64,000 bases of DNA. Source: Granulicella sp. L46. Lineage in GTDB: Bacteria; Acidobacteriota; Terriglobia; Terriglobales; Acidobacteriaceae. A program made the translations under genes and the position numbers. The notes under the pieces are model-generated. The model was given only the letters and a program-made list of their open reading frames with translations, was not told the origin of the DNA and did no database searches. The stretch spans positions 953,425 to 1,017,424 of the forward strand of contig NZ_LMUT01000012.1 in the NCBI RefSeq assembly GCF_009765785.1, read 5' to 3'. Positions 53,638 to 61,731 of this stretch are shown here, one piece after another (within the stretch, counting starts at the first letter, position 1; every line of letters begins with the position of its first letter).

Positions 53638-55047
53638 TCAATTCTTTGACTGCGGCGGAGGCCGCGATCCGGAATTCTTGTTCGGCGCCGGCCTATTGTT
53701 TGGCTGTGCTGGTTTCGTCTTGGGCGGTGCTGGCCTTGGATTCGGCTGTGCTGGCCTCGTGTTGGGCTGTGCCGGCCTCGTGTTGGGCTGTGCTGGCCTG
53801 GTGTTGGGCTGAGTCGGCCTCGTATTCGGTTGCGCTGGTCGAGTATTCGGCTGTGCGGGTCTAGTACTCGGCTGTGTTGGTCGAGTATTCGGCTGTGTTG
53901 GTCTAGTACTCGGCTGCGCCGGCCTGGTGTTTGGTTGTGTAGGCCTGGTTCCGGGCTGCCCCGGCTTCGGTTGAGGAGCGGGTTTGGTCACAGGCGGCCG
54001 ATTCCCATTGGGCTGCGTCGGCCTGGTTTGTCCGGGCGGATTTCCGCCGGGTCTGGTTGTATTGGGAGGTCTTGTGTAGCCGGGCTTTGTGGTCGGTTGG
54101 CCGGGTCTTCCCCCAGGCTTAGGTTGCTGCACGGGTGGCCGGCCGTTTCCAGGTCGATTTCCGGGGCGATTATTTGGTCCCCAGGCTGGACGGTTTGCCG
54201 GGAGAGGACGAGGGGTGGGGGGACGATAGTTCGGTGGGCGATAGTTCCATTTGCCGCCATATCCCGGCCTCGCGTTATAGGGGATCGGGCGGGGACGGTA
54301 CCAATAATTCGGCGGACGATAAGGAGCTCGCCATCCCGCCCAAACTGTGTGGTTGTAATAGGCCCGGTGCGACGACCAGTTCCATCCCCAACCACCCCAT
54401 CCCCACGGCCGTGTGCTCACGACAAGGATGTTGATCGAGATTGGCGGTCCGTACGTGACGTAGACCGGGGTCGGCGAACGGTAATATACCGTCGATGGGT
54501 TGTAGATCGGCACGTAGACGATCTGCGGGTTTGCAGGTTGGATCACATAGACAGGTTGGGAAGCCACCTGTTGAACCTGTACGGTCTGCTGCTGATTGCT
54601 TTGCAACGTTCCTGCTGCGTACGCCTGGGCGCGTAATCTCTGGATCGATGCACTGACCGCTGCCTGGTCGGCGGTAAATGCCTCACCGATGGCGGCGAAA
54701 TCGTCGACGTCTTCCGCCATCATGTTGATCACGTCGGGGAACATCACAAGGGCGATAAATGCCGAGTCAAATCCCTGCTTCTCTGCCGCGTCGGTAAGCG
54801 CTGCGCCCTGTAGACCAGGATTTTGCTGCAGCCAATTCGATACGTCCAGAATTTCTTGTGGATTGGTCGATGCCGTTGTGATCTGCGCCAGAAGAGAATC
54901 GGGGTAGAGCGCAACAGGAGCAAGCAGCTGGTCCAGTTCTTGTGGCGTGGGAATCGGAGCCTGCGCGCGTAGCAATGATCCGGTCCACGATAAGACTGAG
55001 AGGGTAAGCAATAAAACTAATGCGATAGAGCGTGATTTCCGTTGCAT
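53638..55047 (-). CDS. DUF3300 protein with Pro-rich heptad-repeat tail
   Basis: 469 aa. Signal peptide to about LLRAQ. The DUF3300 domain follows (LDQLLAPVALYPDSLLAQIT, ILDVSNWLQQNPGLQ, VMFPDVINMMAEDVDD), up to about residue 230. The rest is Gly/Trp- and Pro/Arg/Asn-rich, ending in about 12 copies of a seven-residue TRPAQPN-type repeat. GAGG 7 bases before ATG 55047; the frame is open to 55101. Exported, probably envelope-associated; function unknown. Confidence 0.85.
   Translation of the reverse strand: MQRKSRSIALVLLLTLSVLSWTGSLLRAQAPIPTPQELDQLLAPVALYPDSLLAQITTASTNPQEILDVSNWLQQNPGLQGAALTDAAEKQGFDSAFIALVMFPDVINMMAEDVDDFAAIGEAFTADQAAVSASIQRLRAQAYAAGTLQSNQQQTVQVQQVASQPVYVIQPANPQIVYVPIYNPSTVYYRSPTPVYVTYGPPISINILVVSTRPWGWGGWGWNWSSHRAYYNHTVWAGWRAPYRPPNYWYRPRPIPYNARPGYGGKWNYRPPNYRPPTPRPLPANRPAWGPNNRPGNRPGNGRPPVQQPKPGGRPGQPTTKPGYTRPPNTTRPGGNPPGQTRPTQPNGNRPPVTKPAPQPKPGQPGTRPTQPNTRPAQPSTRPTQPNTRPTQPSTRPAQPNTRPAQPNTRPTQPNTRPAQPNTRPAQPNTRPAQPNPRPAPPKTKPAQPNNRPAPNKNSGSRPPPQSKN
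53698..53949 (-). repeat. 21-bp tandem repeat coding for TRPxQPx units
   Basis: Ten regular units (TRPAQPN, TRPTQPN, TRPAQPS, TRPTQPS) and two degenerate ones at the end nearest the stop codon (PRPAPPK, TKPAQPN). Copy number is likely to vary between strains by slippage. Confidence 0.85.
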
Positions 55048-55160
55048 CAAACACCTCGTCAAGATGTCGCTTCTCTGCTTCGCCGAGAAAATGGTCGCCA
55101 AATCCTCTTCGCGCTTCTAACCCATCAAGCCAATGAACGCCCATTTCAATCATGGGGATA

Positions 55161-55176
55161 CTGTCACCGATGACAA
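55161..55176 (-). promoter_or_regulatory. Regulon dyad CTGTCACCGATGACAA
   Basis: Last base deviates. TTCATT (55132-55137) is at the -10 position, the weakest -10 of the set. 113 bp before the DUF3300 start. Confidence 0.62.
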
Positions 55177-55386
55177 GCCGTTAAATCTTGCGCTGTCCGG
55201 GATCAGAAAGCAAACGCCTACAATCGATTCCTCCGCAAGAGGCATTGAAAATCTTCGCAAGCATACCTTTAACTGCTGTCCTTGCTAGGCTTTGGCGGTC
55301 TAACCCCTCCGACGCGAGCATGCAGACAACTGGTGAACGCAAAGAATTGTTCGCCGCCCCGTCTGGATGTCGACTGGCTATGGCAA

Positions 55387-55402
55387 CTGTCATTTTTGCC
55401 AG
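55387..55402 (+). promoter_or_regulatory. Regulon dyad CTGTCATTTTTGCCAG
   Basis: One mismatch in the second arm. TAACCT (55426-55431) starts 24 bases after it on the plus strand; 87 bp before the sortase start. Confidence 0.72.
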
Positions 55403-55489
55403 TTGCGGGGTCTTAACGATCTCTCTAACCTGCCCTTCATGGTTGCAACCGTCCAGGAAGAATTCGTTGACGCACGATACTAGTCATCC

Positions 55490-56236
55490 GTGATCAGAAG
55501 GCAGCTCTTGAGAACTCTGAAGACAGCCTCGATTTTTTTCGAGCGATGCTTGCTGGTAGCCGGGGGGATACTTCTGGCGATCTGGTTTACAGCCTTTCTC
55601 GATGGAAAGATTTCCTCCCGGTTTGCATTGTTGAGCTTTGCGAATGCGCAAGCGGCGACAGTACCAAAAAACGATGCCTCGAAATCCAACGATTTAGTTG
55701 GAAACGTTGATTTCAGTCTATGGGCGGAGAAACGCATTCAGGCTTACAAGGACAGTTTGCTGATCGCATCAAGCTTGCCTGTGGCTGTGCTTGAGATCGA
55801 CAAAGTTAAAATTCGTGTTCCTGTCTTTGAGGGGACCGACGATCTGACGCTGAACCGAGGGGCCGGACGGATTGCTGGCACAGCGATGCCAGGCGCTGAG
55901 GGCAACATTGGAATCGCCGGACACCGCGACGGATTCTTCAGAGGATTGAAGGACATTGCGGTAGGAGATCAGATTGATCTGGTGATGACAACCGAGCGAG
56001 CTACCTACAGGGTGGATCAAATCGAGATTGTCGATCCAACGGACGTTAGCGTGCTGCTACCGCGCGCCACTTCCTCCCTCACCCTTATCACTTGCTATCC
56101 ATTTTATTTTGTAGGCGACGCACCGCAACGGTTTATTGTCCACGCATCCATCGTGTCTCATGGGCCGACCGCCGGCTCACGAAATCAACCCACAACCACT
56201 TCCGCAGGCCTGGGAAAAACCAACAAGGAGAATTGA
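55490..56236 (+). CDS. Sortase (class D/E-like)
   Basis: 248 aa. An N-terminal membrane anchor (residues 20-38), then a sortase domain with catalytic H in GIAGHRDGFF, C in TLITCYPFYFVG and R in APQRFIVHA. VAVLEIDKVKIRVPVFEGTD is the usual domain start. Sortases cleave LPxTG-type signals and transfer the protein to an amine. The substrate gene (LPKTG) begins 2 bp after the stop. GTG 55490 is the track start; TTG 55508, preceded by AGAAGG, is an alternative. Confidence 0.85.
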   Translation: MIRRQLLRTLKTASIFFERCLLVAGGILLAIWFTAFLDGKISSRFALLSFANAQAATVPKNDASKSNDLVGNVDFSLWAEKRIQAYKDSLLIASSLPVAVLEIDKVKIRVPVFEGTDDLTLNRGAGRIAGTAMPGAEGNIGIAGHRDGFFRGLKDIAVGDQIDLVMTTERATYRVDQIEIVDPTDVSVLLPRATSSLTLITCYPFYFVGDAPQRFIVHASIVSHGPTAGSRNQPTTTSAGLGKTNKEN

Positions 56237-56238
56237 AC

Positions 56239-57039
56239 ATGAAACGTTCACGAACGATTTTGAATATTCTGGCTGTGGCGGCAGGCACGCTCTTGTTGGC
56301 CTACCCAGTGACTATGAGCGCGCAGGTAGAGACAACTACCAAAGTCGCGACGAACGGTCCTATTGTCAAACACATAAGCGTGCAAACGGGAACAGTCGTT
56401 TTTGTGTCCGGCAATGACCTATGGGTACAAGATTCTGCTGGTCAGATTCGGCACTTTCCGAACGTTCCAGAGAGCGCCAGGGTCGCTGTCAATGGACAGC
56501 AACTCGGCATTCACGATCTGAAGCCCGGAATGACCATCCAGCGTACGATCATCACAACGACCACACCCAAAGTGACCACAACGGTACAGACCGTCACCGG
56601 AAAGGTGTTCTACGTCAATCCGCCTACTTCCGTAATCCTGACAATGGATGACAACACAAACCAGAGATTCACGATTCCTAAAGGTCAGAAATTCAACATC
56701 AACGGCCAGACAATGGACGCCTTTGGACTGAGGAAGGGGATGCAGGTTTCCGCAACCAAGGTCGTTGAGGTCCCGGAAACAGTGGTTACGCAAAAGAGAA
56801 TTCTGGCTGGAACGATGCCTCCGCCGCCGCCCCTCCCACCGAATCAACCGATCCTGATCGCTGTACTGGTGCCCGTTCGGATGCCGGCTCCGGCGCCAGC
56901 ACCTGTAGTAGAAGCAGCGCCCACGCCTGCGCCCGCTCCGCGGCTCCCAAAGACCGGCAGTTCACTGCCTTTGGTTGGATTGTTGGGCCTGTTGTTCATG
57001 GGCGCTTCACTCGGCCTGCGCTCGGTTCGCCGGTCCTAG
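56239..57039 (+). CDS. Sortase substrate with C-terminal LPKTG sorting signal
   Basis: 266 aa. Signal peptide (LAVAAGTLLLAYPVTMSAQ). Two related beta modules: GTVVFVSGNDLWVQDSAGQI and GKVFYVNPPTSVILTMDDN, each followed by a NGQ-x-GLxxGM pattern. Then a Pro-rich spacer and RLPKTG, a hydrophobic helix (LPLVGLLGLLFMGASLGL) and RSVRRS: a complete cell-wall sorting signal. AAGGAG 8 bases before ATG fixes the start. Cotranscribed with the sortase. What it is attached to in a diderm envelope is unknown. Confidence 0.88.
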   Translation: MKRSRTILNILAVAAGTLLLAYPVTMSAQVETTTKVATNGPIVKHISVQTGTVVFVSGNDLWVQDSAGQIRHFPNVPESARVAVNGQQLGIHDLKPGMTIQRTIITTTTPKVTTTVQTVTGKVFYVNPPTSVILTMDDNTNQRFTIPKGQKFNINGQTMDAFGLRKGMQVSATKVVEVPETVVTQKRILAGTMPPPPPLPPNQPILIAVLVPVRMPAPAPAPVVEAAPTPAPAPRLPKTGSSLPLVGLLGLLFMGASLGLRSVRRS

Positions 57040-57054
57040 TTACCGCTCTCTGAT

Positions 57055-57084
57055 GGGCTCGCCTTCCCATGGGAGGCGAGTCCC
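57055..57084 (+). terminator. Hairpin after the sortase operon
   Basis: GGGCTCGCC paired with GGCGAGTCCC (inner CCC-AT-GGG also pairs) directly after the LPKTG gene. No long T run, so a possible terminator or mRNA stabiliser. Confidence 0.45.
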
Positions 57085-57331
57085 TCTCGACAAGAGTTCT
57101 CAATCTTGGAGGGGAAGGTGAGTGTCGCGCCTGGTGGGGCAATAGGGGCAACCGACTCTCGGAAGAGACGGTAGCGTTGGCATTTACGGCAACGTGTATT
57201 CTTTAACTTACGAGGCAGTGCGGCTCTCCTACAGGTCTCCGCTGGCCGCCCGAGTCCTTAAGTTATTGCTTTCCCCAGTTCGGCGCGCTACTGTGTGCGT
57301 ACTATCCTTCTGAAAGCAGATCGACAATACC

Positions 57332-58129
57332 GTGCCGCGCGTCCTGAAGACCATCGTCGCCGCTCCCTCGCCAACAGCCTCTCCGAGCAATCTATTCCTT
57401 GGGACCTCCGGCTGGGCCTACCCGTCGTGGAAGCCTGGATTTTATCCAAAGGATGTTCCCTCCCGCGCCTTTCTGCGTTTCTACGCCAGCCGCCTGACTT
57501 CGGTGGAGGTCAACTACACCTTTCGTACACTGCCGTCGGCGACCCAATTGAATGGATGGCTGGATGCGACGCCCGCTGGCTTCCGGTTCAGCTTCAAGGC
57601 GCCGCAGCGGATCACGCACTTCCAGCGTTTGAATGAAAGCCATGCGGCCGCCGCTGAGTTTGTCGCTTCAGTCGAACCTGCGCGTGCCGCCGGCAAACTG
57701 GGCCCGTTGCTCTTTCAGTTGCCGCCTAATTTTGCGGCGGACAACACGCGGCTGGAGACCTTTCTGCAGGCACCTGCCTTCGTAGAAAATGCGCAGCTTC
57801 AAGTGGCGTTCGAATTTCGCCATCCGAGCTGGTTTTCTGAAGCGACCTACAACATCCTTCACAGCAGCAATCGGGCTCTCTGCATCGCGGAGAGCGATGA
57901 ATTGAAGACGCCAGACGTATCGACGGCGAACTTCCACTGCTACCGTCTGCGTCGCAGCGGGGGCTACCCCCCGGCTAAGCTGAAGGCGTTTGCCCTGCGG
58001 TTTGGGCACCTTGCGAAGAAGTCGGACGTGTACGCCTACTTCAAGCACGAAGACGAACCAACGGGAGCACTGAACGCTACCAAAGTACTGGCCGCGGCAT
58101 CCAAGTTCGATGGCGGAGGCCGCGCATGA
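57332..58129 (+). CDS. DUF72 (YecE-like) protein
   Basis: 265 aa from GTG. LFLGTSGWAYPSWKPGFYP, YASRLTSVEVNYTFRTLP, FRFSFKAPQRITH and KLGPLLFQLPPNF follow the DUF72 TIM-barrel pattern. Biochemical function not established. Its stop overlaps the next ATG (ATGA), so it is coupled to the YheT-like gene. Confidence 0.88.
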   Translation: MPRVLKTIVAAPSPTASPSNLFLGTSGWAYPSWKPGFYPKDVPSRAFLRFYASRLTSVEVNYTFRTLPSATQLNGWLDATPAGFRFSFKAPQRITHFQRLNESHAAAAEFVASVEPARAAGKLGPLLFQLPPNFAADNTRLETFLQAPAFVENAQLQVAFEFRHPSWFSEATYNILHSSNRALCIAESDELKTPDVSTANFHCYRLRRSGGYPPAKLKAFALRFGHLAKKSDVYAYFKHEDEPTGALNATKVLAAASKFDGGGRA

Positions 58130-59202
58130 GTTCCAGCACGCTGCCCAATACGCAGGGCGGTAGCAGCATCGAATGGCCGGAGATGTATCCGCCGTTTCAA
58201 CCGCGCCGGTGGGTGGTCAACGGCCATTTGCAGACAATCTTTGGCAACTTTCTGCCACGCCCAGATGCGCTTCCGCCACCGGAGATTCAGATGGTGGAGG
58301 TCTCCCCGGCTCACGGTTCGCAGATCTCCAGCCAGGTGCTCTGCGAGTGCCACTGGCAGCCGCTTCCCCAGCGCCGAACGAGCCTGACGGCCATCATTCT
58401 GCATGGCCTCGAAGGCTCGTCGCACTCTCAATATGTAACGGGCAATGCCAACAAGCTGTGGCGTTCCGGCTGCAACGTGATCCGCATGAATATGCGTAAC
58501 TGCGGCCCCATAAAGTATGGCGATATGCTGCGCCTCTCGCCAACGCTTTACCACTCAGGGCTGTCGAGCGACGTGGAACGCGTGCTGCGATTCTTCCTCG
58601 AGACCCAGAGCCTGGAATCGGTTACGCTGATCGGCTATTCCATGGGCGGCAATCTGATGCTCAAGCTCGCAGGCGATCTAGGCGCCTCTGTCCCTGCGCA
58701 ATTGCACTCTGTTGTGGGGGTATCGCCGGCCGTGGATCTTGCGGCTTCCGCAGATGCTCTGCATGAACCGCAGAATCGCATTTACGAGCGCAAGTTCGTT
58801 CGCGGCCTAGTCAAGCGTTTTCGGCGCAAGGCATCGTTCTTTCCACGTGCATTCGATCCTCACCGCGCGGAGAACATCACTTCCCTGCGCGAGTTCGATG
58901 AGCGCATTACTTCGCTCTACTGTGGATTCAGTTCGGCGGATGACTATTACGCGCGTGCCTGCGCTGCCCGCGTGCTGGACCGCATCACGGTTCCCACGCT
59001 GATTCTGCACGCGGAGGATGACCCTTTCGTCCGAATCACTTCCGAGACGCGCAGCACGATCGCCGCCAACCCGCACATTACTTTTCTCTCCACCCAGCAT
59101 GGCGGCCACTGCGCCTTTCTCGCGCCAGCTGATACGGCCGCAGGAAATGACGGTTATTGGGCCGAGCATACCGCCCTGCGCTTCGTTCTTGCACACCGCT
59201 GA
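58126..59202 (+). CDS. YheT-family alpha/beta hydrolase
   Basis: 358 aa. RWVVNGHLQTIFGNFLPR is the typical YheT start. ILHGLEGSSHSQYV is the oxyanion loop; GYSMGGNLMLKL holds the Ser nucleophile. D of HAEDDPFV and H of GGHCAFL complete the triad. Family members act as esterases or lipases of uncertain substrate. Confidence 0.88.
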   Translation: MSSSTLPNTQGGSSIEWPEMYPPFQPRRWVVNGHLQTIFGNFLPRPDALPPPEIQMVEVSPAHGSQISSQVLCECHWQPLPQRRTSLTAIILHGLEGSSHSQYVTGNANKLWRSGCNVIRMNMRNCGPIKYGDMLRLSPTLYHSGLSSDVERVLRFFLETQSLESVTLIGYSMGGNLMLKLAGDLGASVPAQLHSVVGVSPAVDLAASADALHEPQNRIYERKFVRGLVKRFRRKASFFPRAFDPHRAENITSLREFDERITSLYCGFSSADDYYARACAARVLDRITVPTLILHAEDDPFVRITSETRSTIAANPHITFLSTQHGGHCAFLAPADTAAGNDGYWAEHTALRFVLAHR

Positions 59203-59218
59203 CGTATCCTACAGATTG

Positions 59219-59908
59219 ATGCTCTCTGAATGGACCGCCGAGTGTTCCCTCGATGCACCGACGCTGGTCGTCCCATGGTCCGCGGACGTGCAAGAGGATG
59301 GATCGCACGCCGGCGCGGGAGCCCACTTCATCGACCTGCGAGCGAATCCTTACGATATAGCAGAGATTGTAGAAGCCGAGCACAACACAACCCTGGCTCG
59401 CGCGCTTCGGTCGCTGAATGCGACGCGCTCTCCGTTTCTGACAGCGAAATGTGACACCTGGATCCTATCCTCGTCGGAACAGTCAGAGGCTCTCGAAGCG
59501 CTTCGAATGGAACTCCTTCTTCATGAGGAGGACGCTCAATGTGGGTACGCAAGCTATATTGACCTGCTCTGGCGCGAACGCTCCGTTTTTGCCTCCGCGC
59601 ACCAGCAGCAGGATCGACTGGATCGCATCATGCGCAGAGCCCAACGGTTACCCCACGCGGAAGCCGCGATGGAATGCATTCTGCGGCCGGCGTTTCTCGA
59701 TCTCAACGGGCCGCTGGAAGGCTTCGCTGTCACGTTTTATCTGACCGCGCTTGGTCCGGACGCCGAAATCGCACGGCGGCGTTGGGAGTTGGCGATGGAT
59801 GACACCGTGGCCTTGTTGCGTAGCAAAGAGCTTGAAGCAGCTCGCGGCTCCGCTACAATCGATGCAGCGGATGGTTATCCCTTACGTGTCCGCCACCTGG
59901 GATCGTAG
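59219..59908 (+). CDS. Hypothetical protein
   Basis: 229 aa from ATG 59219, 16 bp after the YheT gene on the same strand. Soluble, with WTAECSLDAPTLVVPWSADV at the N-terminus and HIDLLWRER-like helices in the middle; FLDLNGPLEGFAVTFYLTAL near residue 165. No family recognised; it looks like a conserved acidobacterial protein. The frame is open upstream within the previous gene. Confidence 0.65.
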   Translation: MLSEWTAECSLDAPTLVVPWSADVQEDGSHAGAGAHFIDLRANPYDIAEIVEAEHNTTLARALRSLNATRSPFLTAKCDTWILSSSEQSEALEALRMELLLHEEDAQCGYASYIDLLWRERSVFASAHQQQDRLDRIMRRAQRLPHAEAAMECILRPAFLDLNGPLEGFAVTFYLTALGPDAEIARRRWELAMDDTVALLRSKELEAARGSATIDAADGYPLRVRHLGS

Positions 59909-59932
59909 TGTGGGCCCAAGTGCCAGCATTTC

Positions 59933-60009
59933 GGGCGAGTAGCTCAATTGGATAGAGCACGGACCTTCTAAGTCCGGGGTTACAGGTTCGATCCCTGTCT
60001 CGCCCACCA
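59933..60009 (+). tRNA. tRNA-Arg (anticodon TCT)
   Basis: 77 nt with encoded CCA. Acceptor GGGCGAG pairs with CTCGCCC; anticodon arm GGACC-TTCTAAG-TCC gives TCT; T arm GGTTCGATCC. The following 270 bp show no gene. Confidence 0.95.
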
Positions 60010-60282
60010 ACTTCACTTCCGTTACCGTTCGGCAGGGCCCGCCACTCGCCTCCAGCGCCGCGACTTTCAATAGCTTACAGTTCGCCGATGTTCGGAGCGG
60101 TTCGTTGACAGCCGGGGTAACTTGGGGGGCATCAAGGGGGCAACTAGTAACACATAACTCCCCTGCCGGATACCGAATGCCCCTTACGACACAGCTATAC
60201 GTTCACTGAAGCCGACAGCCAAGGCTCGCAAAGTTGGGCGGCGGCCTTGCCTGCTCGGTGAAGTTGCGGGTGTGAGCCGGTG

Positions 60283-61731
60283 CTACTGTTTCGTCACGGT
60301 GAAGGTATAGGTGAAGTCGGGACGGGCTCGGCCGTTGAAGTCGAAAATGTGGATGTAGAAGGTCTGGTTGGCGCTCGAAGTCTGGAGCGTCAGATAAGGA
60401 GACGACGTTCCCAAACCCGCGGGTGAGTGGCTGATGCATGGGTCGGTGAAGTTCTTCGCGCCAGCGCTGTAGGGAGCACCCGAAGGCGGGCTGTCGACCA
60501 CAGGATCATTGCAGGTGGCGAGGCGATTGCCATTCGCGTCGACGAGTTCGAGAGCGGGATCAATCGAGGAGTATGTCGGAGCACTGTAAGTGCCGTTCCA
60601 ACTCTCGTAGCCGTTGGAGACGCCCACCTGGTAGGTTTCGCCGGGGTTGACGCCGGAGAGAACGTAATAATCCTGATCGGGCGCGGCATTGCCGGAGATG
60701 TCGGTGTAAGGGCTGAGCGAGGCGTAGTAGGTGCCGGGCACGATGGGCGTCGCTGTGCCGACGGTGTCGTTGCGCGAGGGCAGAGGCGCAGCGGTAACGA
60801 GAATCGTGTCCGGCTTGGCAAGAGTGAACTGGTCGAGGCCGGAGGAGTCCTTGAGGGTAACAGTGAACTGTGTCAGACCAGCGGATTGCGGGGTCCCATT
60901 AATCTGTCCGGTGGTCGTGTTGAGCTGAAGGCCGGGCGGCAGAGAACCGGAGGTCACGGTGAAGGTGTAGGGCGGCGCTCCGCCGGTAACAGCGACGGTG
61001 TGATCAAACGGTTGGCCGACGACGCCGATTTGCATGAGGCCGTCGGTGAGCTTCAACACGGCGGGAACGATGATGATAGAGGCGTTGGTCTGGAACTGGA
61101 AGTTCGGATCTTTGGCCTGGATGGCAAAATTATAGGTTCCGGATTGCGTCGGGTTTCCCTGGAAGTTTAGCTGGGAGTCGACGCCCGGAAATGGGAGCAT
61201 TTGGAGGCCGGGAGGAAGCGAACCGGAGACAAGGGTCCAGCTGACGGGTTCCTGAGCGCACTGAAGGGCGATACCGTTGTTATAGTAGGCGCCGATCTGG
61301 CCTTGAAGGAGGTCGGTGTAAAAGCCTTCGGCGTTGAAGGCGAGAGTGGCGGAGGCGGTCCGCGCAGGTGAGGACGAGTCGGTGACCGTGACGTTGACGT
61401 TATCCGGGCAGCCCGGGCTGGTTGCGTTCCCGCTGAGGATGCCGGTGGAGCTGTCGAGGGTGACGCCCTGGGGTGCGGACGTGGCTTTCCATGTGAGCGG
61501 CGCTGTCCCATTTTGCGTCGTGAGCTGGACGGAGAAGGGGGTGCCGACTTGAACCGGTGGAAGGCTTTGAGTGGCGATGGCGAAGAGCGGCGGCGGGCTG
61601 GAGCCTCCACCGCCTGATCCCGAGCCACCACCTGATCCCGAACCACCGGAGGCTGCTCCGGTGGAGCTGCTGCAGCCGCTGAGAACAAGGGCGATGGCGA
61701 GGAGTGCTGCGGGTGCGAACGCGAGTCTCAC
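60283..61731 (-). CDS. Lipoprotein with putative Ig-like (He_PIG) repeats and a PPC-like C-terminus
   Basis: 482 aa from GTG 61731, whose first bases overlap the TGA of the protease gene (GTGA). A lipobox (LVLSGC, Cys near residue 18), a Gly/Ser linker, then Ig-like repeats marked by SLPPGLQL-x-GxxxGTP (near residues 85, 180 and 290), and a C-terminal PPC-like domain (DQDYYVLSGVNPGETYQVGV). Probably at the outer-membrane surface; binds or organises other proteins. Last gene of a coupled three-gene operon. Confidence 0.8.
   Translation of the reverse strand: MRLAFAPAALLAIALVLSGCSSSTGAASGGSGSGGGSGSGGGGSSPPPLFAIATQSLPPVQVGTPFSVQLTTQNGTAPLTWKATSAPQGVTLDSSTGILSGNATSPGCPDNVNVTVTDSSSPARTASATLAFNAEGFYTDLLQGQIGAYYNNGIALQCAQEPVSWTLVSGSLPPGLQMLPFPGVDSQLNFQGNPTQSGTYNFAIQAKDPNFQFQTNASIIIVPAVLKLTDGLMQIGVVGQPFDHTVAVTGGAPPYTFTVTSGSLPPGLQLNTTTGQINGTPQSAGLTQFTVTLKDSSGLDQFTLAKPDTILVTAAPLPSRNDTVGTATPIVPGTYYASLSPYTDISGNAAPDQDYYVLSGVNPGETYQVGVSNGYESWNGTYSAPTYSSIDPALELVDANGNRLATCNDPVVDSPPSGAPYSAGAKNFTDPCISHSPAGLGTSSPYLTLQTSSANQTFYIHIFDFNGRARPDFTYTFTVTKQ

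Larger units (their letters stand above)
55048..55489. other. Divergent promoter region of DUF3300 and sortase genes
   Basis: About 440 bp with no gene. It contains two regulon promoters facing away from each other (55161 left, 55387 right). Confidence 0.6.

Noticed and set aside
53698-53949. CRISPR-like array
   Set aside because: The 21-bp periodicity has no spacers and is an in-frame coding repeat.
59882-60070. Minus-strand frame containing GETGIEPVTP
   Set aside because: It is the antisense translation of the tRNA-Arg gene, a well-known false protein.
60010-60282. Integration remnant next to tRNA-Arg
   Set aside because: The sequence looks non-coding, but I could not find an integrase frame or a copy of the tRNA 3' end.
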